64,000 nucleotides of DNA. Origin: Cryptomeria japonica (Eukaryota > Streptophyta > Pinopsida > Cupressales > Cupressaceae). Under the pieces are notes generated by a model. It ran no database searches, was not told where the DNA came from, and saw only the letters and a program-made list of their open reading frames with translations. Below, one piece after another: positions 33,574-44,972 of the stretch (its first letter is position 1; each line of letters begins with the position of its first letter). The position numbers and the translations under genes are program-made. The DNA lies in assembly GCF_030272615.1 (NCBI RefSeq), contig NC_081412.1, positions 691,680,083-691,744,082 of the forward strand, in the 5' to 3' direction.

Positions 33574-35744
33574 ATGGATTCGGCAAAGAAAATCTCATCT
33601 TCTCAAGCCCCAGAGGTCCCCTCAGTTCCTTAGTGGTTGGTGACTTCCACAGTTCAGGTATGCCCTTCTTTGCCTTTTCCTTCTGTTCAAGTTGTTCCTT
33701 CTACTATTGCCCATTTTGTTACAATGCAGACCCAAATTCCCACCGCCCTTACACTAGCACCCACTGGAACACCGATTGACCCTCAAGAAGCATTTTTGCA
33801 AGTCTCCATTCCATTCCTGGCCCTCATTGTTATTCCTATGGCATTTTCCTTGCAGATGCCTAAAATAGCTACCGTCTCATGTAGGCTTGGCTTTGGAGAG
33901 TCCACTTCTCCCTCAAATGTTGGGGCAATGTCCACTGATCCATTTGCCTTAGGAGTCTCTTCCTTCATCCCATTGTTTTCTCCAACCATGCTTGCACACC
34001 CTATTCAGACTACTTTTGGTGGTCCTATTTCCCAATTCCCCTTTGCAATTCCCCTTGGCACGACATTTGCAAGCCAAGCCATTTACAACCCGAATGATTT
34101 CCAGCAGCAAGTTACTTATTCCAAGACCGCCCACATTGGCAAGACTGGTAAATGAAAAGAAAAAGATGGTGCTAGGCCAGCCCATCCGCACTTGCAGATG
34201 CATTTTAGTGAGGAGAAAGATAGTCTTTTCTTTGCAACCATGTTCCCCAAGGTTGATAAGTCAGATGCCCAAATGAGACCCAACAATTACACTCTGCATG
34301 CTATTGGTGTCAACCTCCTAAATGCCACAATGTTTGACAAGGTTGAAATGATGGAAGAAACTTCAAAGGCCGTGTCTTCAGATTTCATTAAAAAGAGTCA
34401 TCACCTGGAGAAGATGCAAGCGGAGAATGTGAACCTTTGAGAATCTCTGGCCTAACAAAGAAAAAAAGACAAAGCTTGGATTGCCAAGATCAATCGCTTG
34501 CAGGCATTGTTGACGTAGGATAACTCAGAGAAAGGAAAGTTGCAGTCTACCCTTAATAATGTGAGTTCTCAGTTGAGAGGCCAGGAGACAACAAGGAATG
34601 TAGGCTTAAAGGAATTGTAGGAGAAAGACCAAGAAATTGAACAGCTAAAGGCATCTTCTAGAGATGCCACCTAAATGCAAGCACAACTGTGCGAAGAGAT
34701 CCATTTGAAAGAAGAGTATGCTCGACAAATGAGTGACGTGCAGGTCATGCCTTCAGAGGAGAAATCAAGGTTTGAAACAGAGCTACGTGGAAAAGAAGAT
34801 GGTCTAGAGCAAGCCAAGAGGAAATTTTTGGATGTGGAGGTTTTATTGCAGCGGGAGCGAGATCTCGTGTCCCAACTCCAACAAACTATGTAGGACCAAA
34901 GTGCCAGAATCCTCGCTCTAGAGGATCAAGTAGTTCTTGAGAAAGACAGGTGCAAAAAGCTGCAACGAGAAATAACAACAAAGAATGAGGAGGTCTCATA
35001 GTTGTTAAATATTCCCCCTACCGTAGAGGTCTCCCAATATTTTTCTCTGATCCTAGCAGAATTGTATGTTTCCCATTGGGAAAGAGTTAAGCAGTACAAC
35101 CCCTTGTTGCAACCCATGCTCAGGTTCATCAGAGAAGCACAATACCGCTGCGCTGAGGTGGAGCCCTTGTCAACAGCTCCATGGCTGTCATTGGTCCCAA
35201 AATCCCCGTGGCACAGGACTTAATCTAGATGTTGGTTGCCGCTCAAGATGAAGAGTTGAGAGCAAAGTGAATAGCAGACTATCATCAATTGATCAAGAAG
35301 ACTAATGTCTTCATCAATCATCATAGACTGATCATGCACGTTTCAGCAGCGCTTAAGCAATTACAGATCTCAGTCCCGGACATCAAGCAGCGCATAGAGA
35401 GGTTTGTTTCATTGGGTCTGACTTCTCTATTCCTCGTGGATGGTTCTATACAATCTATTGAAAAAGTGTTAAATTAGGTTGAGCATTTGCAGCAGGACAA
35501 GACCTTCCTACAGTGCCTTAACAATCCTATCTCGACGGAAGAGGTGAAGCATCTCCTGTACCCCCTAGCCCAACTCTACGCACTCTTGAAAATGGTCCAT
35601 GATGAACTAGTAGGCTTGCCATTCGATGAGATAATCTATTTGGATCAACATTATCAGAACCTGGAAGCACAGGTATTTCCCTCCGAGGAAGAATGGTCCC
35701 CTTTACTGCAGGTCTTTGATCTACTCTGCCCTATCCTAACATGA
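33574..35744 (+). pseudogene. Gypsy-D extra sense ORF after pol (~720 codons), unknown
   Basis: ATG at 33574 (MDSAKKISSSQAPEVPSVP), then one frame to about 35220 with stops near 33631, 34153, 34438, 34453, 34516, 34618, 34672, 34891 and 34999, then a second frame to 35744. The N-terminal ~190 codons are Pro/Ser/Thr/Phe-rich and low complexity. Codons ~210-480 are a strong coiled coil rich in Glu/Gln/Lys (for example EKDQEIEQLKASSRDAT and KRFEELRGKED-like segments). The C-terminal part is helical (LLQPMLRFIREAQYRC, MVHDELVGLPFDEIIYLDQH). Some gypsy elements carry an extra ORF at this position. There is no signal peptide or transmembrane segment, so I do not call it envelope-like. It lies just before the 3' LTR. 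Confidence 0.6.
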
Positions 35745-35819
35745 ATTCTGGTTTCTAAACCAGCAATTTTGGGTTCTAGCATTCCGTAGGCAGAAGGCCC
35801 CCTTTTAGTCACTGAGAAA

Positions 35820-36943
35820 TGTTAACATTATTTTAAGGTAAAATCTATAGGTGAAATTTTTGATCGGGTGGCACCCCTTTCTTTTTGACTTTCCAACAAT
35901 GCTCAATGTACAAAATGCACAGGTCTAATGTCGTCTCGACATTGTCCCTGATGGACCATTTTTTCTATTTGAATTTTGGGGGAATGTGGATTTGCCAAGT
36001 GGCTCGGGTTTTGATGACCAAGCATTTCTTGGCCCCCACCCCATATCGTGCGAAGATAGGGAAACTTGGCATCTCCGCACTGCCCATTCTATTTCTATTT
36101 CTCTGCTCTTTTGCAGATGTCCCCAGAGCTACCACATGTTTTCCATGGTGACTTGTCCCTCAGGTTGCGCTTCACATCAAGTTTTTCTATTTGGGCAGGT
36201 ATGGAGATCACCACAATAAGGTGGAAGTAACAATCTTGGAGACAGTTTTGCTGGGTGCATTCCTTTAGGATGCCATGATAGTTTTTTCAGTCAGAAGCAG
36301 TTGCGGGAGGATGGCTAATGCTTTGAAATGTTATATGAGTTGAGGGCTCTATTTATGCTTTGGTTTTTCCTATTTTAGGGGTTCAGAACTTTTATGAAAA
36401 GTGGAAATTAAGTATGCTAAATAGGAATTAAGCCTTGGATCTATTGTTATTTTCTAAGGAAAGGATAATCAAATTGTGTATGTGGCCTCTATGATGCCTA
36501 TCTTTCAGTATGTTGTGATAGTTTTCTATGCATTCTTGTGATTTTGATAACTTTGGAAATATATGCCTAATACTCTGTCGATTAAACTATGTTTTGCACT
36601 TGTTAGCTGGTGGATGTATGATGTATGTTTCTTTATGTTAAAAGAAATCTTGGTTGTATCTTGATTGCGGTTTTTTCAGATATATAGATTGTTGAATGGG
36701 CTTTAAAACTGGATGTGTCTAGGTTTTATATATTGTTTATGCTTTTTCCAAAATGTTCTAGTGCATCGCCTAAATAGTTTAGATCATTTTGTTTTAAATT
36801 TATTCTTCCCCTTTTCTCCCAATCACAAGGAAGAGTCGGCTTCTTAAATCCGGAGGTCATTCAATGAGTTTTGTGCAATAGGTCCCCCGTCACTAAATTT
36901 CCCATAAGGTTGTTCACTTTCAAGGTAAAATTTAGAGTCAACA
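35820..36943 (+). repeat. Gypsy-D 3' LTR
   Basis: 1,124 bp, TGTTAACATT to GTCAACA. The first ~700 bp matches 22316-23012. The short peptide-like frames at 35885-36219 are in the LTR and recur at 22381, so they are not genes. Confidence 0.85.
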
Positions 36944-38066
36944 GTACGTGGAAATGAATTCGGTGGAATAGTCTAGTCTAGTTGGATGAAGGTTTGTGAG
37001 ATAGAGCATTTATTACAAAACTTGGTAGAAGAGGATAGGATTTATTCTATCTAAATGCTAGAAGAAGAAAATTAAGGTTTTTTTAAAGGAAGCTAATGCA
37101 ATGATGGATTTTGTAGTAGATAAAGTATTTGGAAGAGTGGCTATACCATTCAAATTCATTTTATAATCCCATGGTCACAAAGTTTTTCTTATTCAATGTG
37201 TCTACTAAAAGAGTATCCAAGTCCACAAAAAATCCTACATCACTAAAAGAATATATTGGTTTATCTTCAATTTCTCAATTATTTTTGGTGTGTTGCTTCT
37301 TATAGATTGTGTCAACTTGATTTTGAAATAATCTATAAAAAAAATATTATGTTTCAAATGGGTATTAGTCTTGAAGCTATGCTACACAATATACATGAAC
37401 TGATCTTATATTATTTTCAAACTACCATAAGATCATTAATGTGCATTGCTTTTTCTTCAAAGGAGATATAGAAGGATTATTTACATTTAAGTGTTTATCT
37501 TTTGGTTTTTGAGTTACACCAAGAAATATATTTCAAGTGGATACTTTGAAATAGATATTGAATTATTTTTCATATAATTATTATTTCTTTATACAATAAA
37601 TAATTATATATTAAAAGAAATAACATTTTAAAACTCCTTTAACTATCAACTTTTAAAAAGGGGGTTATACCTTTTATTCTTGACAATATTAATTTCACTT
37701 GCCATTTAACTTTAGTGATTTACATATGAAAATTGGTTGATTGTGATTTTTCTTCCTTGTGTAAAGTTCAACATATATTCTATGTTGGAATGATTTTCAA
37801 TATTTAGATCATGTTGTCTCATAGCATAAGATGAGGATAAAAGTGTCATGATCTAACTTAATTTTACTTAAGGTTTCATTTAGCATTTTTTTTTCTCTTT
37901 TATAAACATTCATTATTATATATTATAACTATTTAAATCAATTCAATTTAATCTAAGATTAATCAATATAAAATTCATCATGATTTTTGTAGATTAGATA
38001 TCTTCTCAAGGTTCCATAGTACAATCACGCTTGTTTTCTCAATGTGATAGGTATTTTTGTTGGAGG
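36944..38066. other. Unassigned AT-rich sequence between Gypsy-D and Gypsy-A
   Basis: No gene supported. A frame at 37256-37471 (YLQFLNYFWCVASYRLCQL) has no motif I can name. This is the right flank of the Gypsy-D insertion and the left flank of Gypsy-A. Confidence 0.5.
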
Positions 38067-39195
38067 TGTATACACATAAAATTGGCTATGAACAATTAAA
38101 TAAATATTTTATATATATTTAATAATGATTCTTCTATTAAATAGTTAATTTGAAAATATTAATTTATTTAATTCATTTCATGTCCTTCTATTAATTAATT
38201 TAATTGAAACATTTTATTAATTAATTTGCTATATCCTTTTCTTCTAATCAATTAATTAAATATCTAATATTTAATTATTCCTCTATCTATTATCCTATAG
38301 TCCCATTAATTAAATAATTTCTTAATTATTTAATCACTTTCCAACTCACCTTTCATTATCCACATCACTTCTTTGTCAACTCATCTATCATGTGGGTAAA
38401 TTAATTCAACAAAATTAAATTAAATAAAATCATTTATTAGCCACTTATCTCCAACTTCCAACATAAATGAAATATTGTGTGCGTACACATACTTCCTAAC
38501 CTTCTTCTATATTCTCTCCAACATCCCTATATCTTAGGAGGACTTGAGTCCACTTGTCTTCTCATTCCTACATCTTCTCCAACTATCATATATCCTCTCA
38601 AGTCTTCAACTTAGTCAAGATGAGATGAGCGACACTTTTCTTCTCCTTCCCCCTTTCTCTCATCCTTCAAACTCTTGCTCATAGCCATCCAATTTGCAAG
38701 ATTCAATCATGACTGTTGAGCTCTACCACCTAAGTTCATGCACTCAAAAATCTATAAAAGGAGGTCTCCTAAGCCATTTTAAAACTAATAGACTAATAGC
38801 TAATCATATAGTCATTCTAGGAGTCTTCATCTCGCATCCGTGAGTTTGAGTTTGAAGCAATTAGCAATTTTTAAATTCTTATCATAGCTTAATATCATGT
38901 TAGCTTAAATCATTTGCATATGCATATCATAGTACTAGTTAACTATTAGTCCATTTTTCATATGCCATCTTGGAAGCTACCAGTACTTGTCTGAGAGAAA
39001 ATTATGTGCAACCAGGAACAATGGAGTTAGGACACAATGAGGTGTAAATTATGGAAGCTATAATTTTATTTATTTCATTTACTTCATATTACTTCATTGG
39101 TCGAAGTTAAGTTTCTTGTAGCTTTCATTTTTATATTGTATGATGGACTAACAAGTTTCTAGACATTTCTTCGGAGCTCAACTTTAACCTCAACA
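38067..39195 (+). repeat. Gypsy-A 5' LTR
   Basis: Starts TGTATACACATAAAATTGGC (compare TGTAGACACCTAAAATTGTC in Gypsy-B) and ends CCTCAACA. The U3 is crowded with TTAATTAAAT runs. No matching 3' LTR was found in the window. Confidence 0.7.
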
Positions 39196-39199
39196 TTTT

Positions 39200-39219
39200 T
39201 TGCACCCATTGTGGGACTC
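39200..39219 (+). other. Gypsy-A primer binding site
   Basis: TTGCACCCATTGTGGGACTC, aligned in position and sequence with TGGCATGCCTAGTGGGACTC of Gypsy-B. The tRNA is not assigned with confidence. Confidence 0.55.
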
Positions 39220-41630
39220 AGGCCTCAAACTTATCTTTCTAATATCCTATCTTATTCTTGAAGAACTAGTTTAACACTTTTGTAAATCAGTTTCACGTAT
39301 TTGTGAAATTTGATAGCGCTTTTGTTAGACAGGTTAGCACTTTTGTTGCTTAAATTAGCATCCGTGTTAAATAAAACAACATTTTTAAACATGAATTCAC
39401 GCAATAAAGCAATAGGCTAGTGCTTTCGTCACACAGGTTAGCGCTTTTATTGTCTAGGATAGCACTTTTTCCTATTAGGATAGCGTTTTTGTTGTTTTAG
39501 TGCTTCTGTCTTCATAGTGCTCAAAATTTTAATTTTTACAAACTTAAAGCTAACAATTTTTGCAAGTCCGAATGTCCAAGACTTAAAATTTTGCAAACTA
39601 CTAACATTTGTGTGTGTAGGGTTATTTTGAAGCAAATTTTAGGCATTTCTCACATCCAGTTAATCAGGAGTATTTTGGAAAGTAAAAACATCATATCTTG
39701 CTCATCTAGCTTAACTAGGTGGATAAATCAACAACATGCAACTTGGATTTGAGTGTTTTCCTTAAAGTAGTTTCACATAGATTCTTAGAAGGTTTAAAAT
39801 AAACCTTTGTCTTTCATGCTTGTTGAAGTAGTAGGCAAGTAATATTCTCTCACCCTCATCCGGTGATCAGAAAACCATACCTACTTTCTTTTATGTGTAA
39901 TCTTTAGAGGGCCTACCTTCCTGAGCTGCCTTGAGGGGGCCAGTGAGAGGAGAACAACCCAAGTGGAAATGGGCTAATATTGACTCCTTCCGATCCACTC
40001 TAAATAAATCATGTTTGTGATGAAAGTCATAAACAACATGTGCTGATTAGTCCATACCGACACTATGTTTCCCCATAAACCCTATGGAGCATAACCTCTA
40101 TAGGTTGGGAACCTTATGTATTTATAGAGTGTAGACTACCACATGTATGTCCACATGACCAGAAGCCTTTACTAAAAACCACTTGTACTAGTTGCCAAAA
40201 TCCTTCTAATTGTTGGTGTAGGAGGTCAGACCTCTGAAGTGGCTCACACACATACGGTTCTTAGTAGAGATATGAAGTTTTCCATGGGGAATTTTCATGG
40301 AAACTTGTGCTTGGCTGCCCCAGAGAAGTGAGTGCTGAGGGTGGAGCCAGTGGGGTCAAGCATCTAAATATCCACTCTGAATAGTGTAGCCTCAGGGGAA
40401 ACCCCACGTGAGATTCAAAAATTATAATCCCGTCCTACCATAGGATTCATTTTTTCTTGTGCATTTTGTGTTTCAAACATTGTGTTTTTTATGTCTACAA
40501 CATGCTCAGTATGGTCAAAAACTTAAAAATTATCATCTAAAAATGAGCAAAAATCCGACAACTTGCTGCAAAAATTGAAAATCCTTGTAACACAGTCAGA
40601 ACAATGCTTTTGTTGCATAGAACCACGCATTTTTTGTGCAAAACAACACATTTAAACAATAGTACATCTCTTTTATTTCATAGGTTCACACATTTGATCA
40701 GCAGATTAGCGCTTTTAAGCAGAAAACTGCACTTTTGTACCACAGTTTTTTGCTTCTAGTCCCACAGAGAAATGCTTTCAAACAATAGAACAATGAATTT
40801 GTCCCATAAGTCAGCGCTTTTGACAAAAAGTTTACCGCAAATGTTTTCTTGCATCTGAGACAAAGGGCATTTCTGCATATCAAACCAAAATTTCAAAACT
40901 AGTTTCAAATACCCTTTTCGAGTATAGTTGTCTTTAAACTATCACAGACCTTCAAACTAGTCTGATAATCAGGTTTATCAATCAAATAGGCTACTTCCAA
41001 AGGATTCATAAGCATACAATTCACAACAAGTTAGTGATTCAACCATCTTAAGTGCAAAAACCAACATCATTATCAATTTCTCATCAAGATATATTGAATC
41101 CTCTATCATGAAACTTGAGAATATCCACCTTTTTTCATTATCTTGGATATATCTTTCCTATTTTGAACCTAGGTTATATCAAAATCATAATTGCACTGAC
41201 ATTGGAACCAAGCAAACTTGTAAACCATCATATGCTTATATAACTTTTAAATATCACCTTAAGAAAAGAAAACCCAGTTATAAGGCTACTCAGAAGAGGA
41301 TAGGATTCTTGTATATCAATCGCAAGATCTTGTTAAAACATAGGATATTCCTACACCATTTTCGTCACTATTTATGTGGTTATGGAACAAAATTTGACAA
41401 AGAACTTTTGCAAGAATGTGTCTTTCAACAACAAGACACTTTATCACAATGCACCAATAACATTGGTAAAATCAACAAAACTTATCTTCCTAAACCAATA
41501 ATCACTTATTGAGTTATATTTAGAAGGCCAAAACTTGAGAATTTTTTGAATCAATCACATGCCAGTTTGGACTAGAGCTCAATATGAGCATTTCAAAAAA
41601 CAACAAAAATAAATGGAATAAGATAATTCA
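39220..41630 (+). other. Gypsy-A long leader with repeat arrays around a conserved domain
   Basis: Degenerate units based on AGCGCTTTTGTT occur at about 39305-39520 and again at about 40600-40850. Between them, 39903-40447 matches 45631-46195 of Gypsy-B over ~550 bases with many shared words (for example CACACACATACGGTTCTTAG). A 134-codon frame at 41108-41512 precedes gag. It starts with a good ATG but shows no known motif. The leader may serve RNA packaging or translation; this is inference. Confidence 0.6.
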
Positions 41631-44145
41631 ATGTTTCAAACTTTTGGATACACAAATGTTGATGAAGAAGCAGTCAATAACACCACTAGAGACCTTGAAC
41701 AAGATGATAAATTTGACAAACTAATGGAAAATTTATTGAAGAAAAAAAATGAAAAATACCTTCTAATGTTGGCAAAATCAGGAGTTAAATTGCCACAAGA
41801 CTTTAACATAGAAAGTTTGAAACAAGATGCACGGATGAGTAACAATCAAAACACGGATGATCCAAATAACGAGGATGTAAATCGAGTAAATCATGAGGAG
41901 ACAAGAGGAGATAAAACAAAAAAAGACCATGATGATACAAGAAGAGAGCATGGTGATTGAAGAACACATGAGTATACATGGAAAACCCATATGGATAATC
42001 CTTTGTTAACTCTCTCTCAACAAATACAGGATATGCAGAATGGAACGAGTTCCAAGAAATATTCATTGGAGGACATCTGCCCATATCCTTTTGACAAAAG
42101 TTTAAACATGATACCATTCCCACAACATTGTGAATTTCCTAAATATGATAAATATGATGGGAAATTTGATCCTCAAGATCACATTAGGGAATTTTGCACT
42201 ATGAGTATGGAATTTGCAAATGATGAAACTTACCTAATTCGTCTATCCCCTAGGAGTTTATATGGACAATCAATGGAATGGTTCTTAAGACTACCATTTG
42301 GAATTAAATCTTTTGAGGAACTTGTGAACAGATTTATCTAACAATACTCCTACAATGTAAGAAATGAGATAACAATGTTAGATATATGTAATGTCAAGAA
42401 AAAAAATGGTGAATCTTTCATGGTCTTTTTACAATGATGGAAACAAATGTTCAATAGATATCCAAGAGATGTATCTGATCAAGAGAAAATGGACATATTC
42501 ATCGACAACCTTATCAGTGAAATGAGTTACCTTCTTAAAATGCACTATCCTCATTCTTTTGCTAAGATGATTGAAAATGGTCTAAAGATAGAAGATGCAA
42601 TGGTAAAGAAAGGAGAGTTAAAATTTTATAACAATAACAATCATAACAACAACAACAACAACAATGACAATGACAAACCTAATTTTTGGTCAAAGAATAA
42701 GAATTTTACAAATGGAGGAAATGACAATAGTAATGCTACCAAACAACAACCAATCTTCAACTTATCAAGTCAAGTACCAAACAACAACAATCAAGAGAAC
42801 AATAAATCCAAGTCTTTCTTCTCCAATCCTTGTAGGAAATTCACAAACATTGGAGAACCCTTGGAATCAGCTTTGAAACTCTTCTTGCAAATAAATTAAT
42901 TACTTTACCAGAAGCAAGGAATTATGAACATCAAGTCAAATCTAATTGGTGGAATGAAAATCATTTTTGCAATTACCATCGAAACAAAGGACACCAAACT
43001 AATGATTGTCAAACGTCAAAGCGCCTTATTCAAGATTTAATCGATAATGGAACTATCACAGTGGATAGTCATAAGACACATGAATCACATCTAGCATTTA
43101 AAACTCCACTTCCAAACTATGAAAAAGGTGAACAATCTAAATAAAAAGATGACAAAGGCAAAGCTAAAGTGAACTATGCTTATACCTATGATGATGTGGT
43201 AAATGTCATCATCGTTAAAGATAACACACCTTCAAAACGAATCAATATCATTACAAGAAGCAAAGAGAAGGTTACATTTCTAGGTATAAAAAATGAATCA
43301 ACATCCACTAAAAAATGAATCAACATCCACTTCAAGACAATACAACTTAGTGGAGCAATTGCAAATGATACCCGCTCAAATATAAATTTTGGAACTCCTA
43401 AAAGTTTCACCTATGCATAAGGAAATATTGGAGAAAGATCTAACAGAAACAACAATTTCAGAAGACCTGGATGTGGATCAGTTCCGAAACATGGTGGGAC
43501 ACCTTACAACCCCTCATTGCTTATCATTTTCTAAAATGAAGATGCATCCTTGCAACACCCTCACAATTCTCCCTTTCATGTTGAAGTCACCATTCATAAA
43601 ACTTGTGTCAAACACGTACTCATAGATGGTGGAGCTGGCTTAAATATTTGTGCTTTAAGTTTAATAAAGGCTTTGGGATATTTAGAAAATACAGTAGATC
43701 CAAAGAAGAAAATAACCATTAAGGCTTATGATGAAGAAGAGTGTTCTTCTAAAGGAATTGTGGTGTTACCAACCAAAATAGGACATATGGAAAGGAATAC
43801 ATTATGCCAGGTTTTAGACTTGAATTTTTCTTATAGCATTCTTCTGGGAAGTCTATGGATTCATGACATGCAAGAAGTTCCTTCTACATATCACCAGTGT
43901 GTAAAGTTTCCTCATGAGGGACAAGAAGTCACTATAGTCGCAGAATCTGGTCAATATTGCAATAATCTGAAACCAATACAAGATGCAAGAGTTCCACATA
44001 ATAGAGAATCAATCTATCCCACTAAAGAAATTTAAGAAAAATTATGGGAAACCTTTGAGAAAAAAGTCAAACTGAATGAGGAAGGAATAGGAAAGTATTC
44101 TTTACATAGCTTGCCACTTTCACCCAAATCATATGGAAAGCCTAC
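41631..44145 (+). pseudogene. Gypsy-A gag and protease, broken
   Basis: Gag begins near 41631 (MFQTFGYTNVDEEAVN). It includes DICPYPFDKSLNMIPFP, YDGKFDPQDHIREFC and SMEWFLRLPFGIKSFEEL, the retrotransposon gag capsid core, then Asn-rich linkers (near 42630-42670). A CNYHRNKGHQTNDC knuckle (Cys-His-His-Cys) lies near 42970 in a shifted frame. Protease: HVLIDGGAGLNICALS near 43616 carries the catalytic Asp in DGG rather than the usual DSG/DTG. ILLGSLWIHDMQEVPSTYHQ follows. Stops near 41958, 42339, 42435 and 42897, with later frame changes. The frame ends where the Gypsy-B LTR starts. Confidence 0.8.
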
Positions 44146-44949
44146 TGTAGACACCTAAAATTGTCATGTCTAATTAAATAAATATCTTTATTTATTTAAT
44201 TATTTTATGCCTAATTCTTCTATTAGTTAAATAAATCTTTATTTATTTAATTAATTCATTTATCCTCTTCTAGCCTTATTTCTCATTTAAATAAATACAT
44301 TTATTTATTTAAATTATCCTTTTTCCTAAATTAAATAAATATTTTATTTATTTAATTGATCCCACTTCCTCTATTAATTAAATAAATATTTATTTATTTA
44401 ATTAATTCATTAACCTTTTCTAACCATGACACATGTCATTCATCTCTTAATTCATACACTACCTACCCTTTCATTATTTTATTATTTCCTCTACCTACCC
44501 TCTAATCATAGCCGACCATTTATCTTTTACACCTCTCAATCTTATCCCTCCATTTCATATAGTGTCTTGTATATAAGGAGATGCTTTCTTCATTATCAAA
44601 CACTAAAAAAACCTATACATTCAGCCCCGCTTACGACTCGACTACACTACGCTTTTAAAATTTCATATGAGATCCTACTTGTAACCACATTTCCATTCTT
44701 TGTTGAGCTCTTGTGCACATATAAAATCTGAGAGCAAATATATCAAGCAAGATCAATGGAGATAGGAAGAATGGAGATCCAAACCCTATTGGACATGTGA
44801 TGGTATAATCTTTGTGATTTCATTTGATTTGCATTGTCTTAGGTAATCTTCATATGTTATGGTGGATCTTTGTTGTTGTTAGGCTAGGGTTTTATGGTTG
44901 AATTCATTTAGTCTTTCAACATTGTTGTTATCCATTTTCATCGTATACA
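44146..44949 (+). repeat. Gypsy-B LTR1
   Basis: TGTAGACACCTAAAATTG to GTATACA. The U3 holds five AT palindromes of the form TTAAATAAAT...ATTTATTTAA, starting near 44171, 44227, 44285, 44330 and 44374. A TATATAAG box lies at 44570-44577. Confidence 0.9.
44570..44577 (+). promoter_or_regulatory. Gypsy-B LTR TATA box
   Basis: TATATAAG downstream of the palindrome cluster. In LTR2 the corresponding site reads CTATATACAG, so it has decayed there. Confidence 0.55.
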
Positions 44950-44952
44950 TTT

Positions 44953-44972
44953 TGGCATGCCTAGTGGGACTC
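44953..44972 (+). other. Gypsy-B primer binding site
   Basis: TGGCATGCCTAGTGGGACTC, three bases after LTR1. The copy after LTR2 (61912-61931) is TGGCACGCCCGGTGGGACTC. Differences are C-to-T or G-to-A type. The cognate tRNA is not assigned. Confidence 0.75.

Larger units (their letters stand above)
22316..36943 (+). mobile_element. Gypsy-D: rearranged Ty3/gypsy element with internal inversion, nested Copia-2 and a 3' extra ORF
   Basis: The left LTR starts at 22316 (TGTTAAAATT) and the right LTR spans 35820-36943 (TGTTAACATT to GTCAACA). Flanks GTATG (22311-22315) and GTACG (36944-36948) differ by one transition. Order on the plus strand: truncated LTR, inverted RT/RNase H block (minus strand, 23002-24240), RNase H end and integrase (plus, from 24245), Copia-2, integrase tail, then a sense ORF (33574-35744). 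Gag, protease and the normal primer region are missing. RNase H before integrase marks Ty3/gypsy. Confidence 0.85.
38067..44145 (+). mobile_element. Gypsy-A: 5' part of a Tat-like Ty3/gypsy element
   Basis: It has a 5' LTR (38067-39195), a primer-site-like sequence at 39200, a 2.4-kb leader, and decayed gag and protease up to 44145, where the Gypsy-B LTR begins. Its RT and its 3' LTR are not seen as such. The RNase H-integrase at 62015-63679 could be its continuation, or could belong to another copy. Gag, protease and leader layout match Gypsy-B, though the sequences are well diverged. The Tat assignment rests on the long leader, the CX2HX4HX4C-type knuckle and the LIDGG protease. Confidence 0.7.

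Noticed and set aside
33574-35744. Envelope-like protein call for the Gypsy-D 3' ORF
   Set aside because: No signal peptide or transmembrane segment is visible, and the body is coiled coil.
19860-37960. Possible distant similarity between 19860-20340 and 37650-38020
   Set aside because: Only general T-richness and a few short words in common; no consistent alignment.
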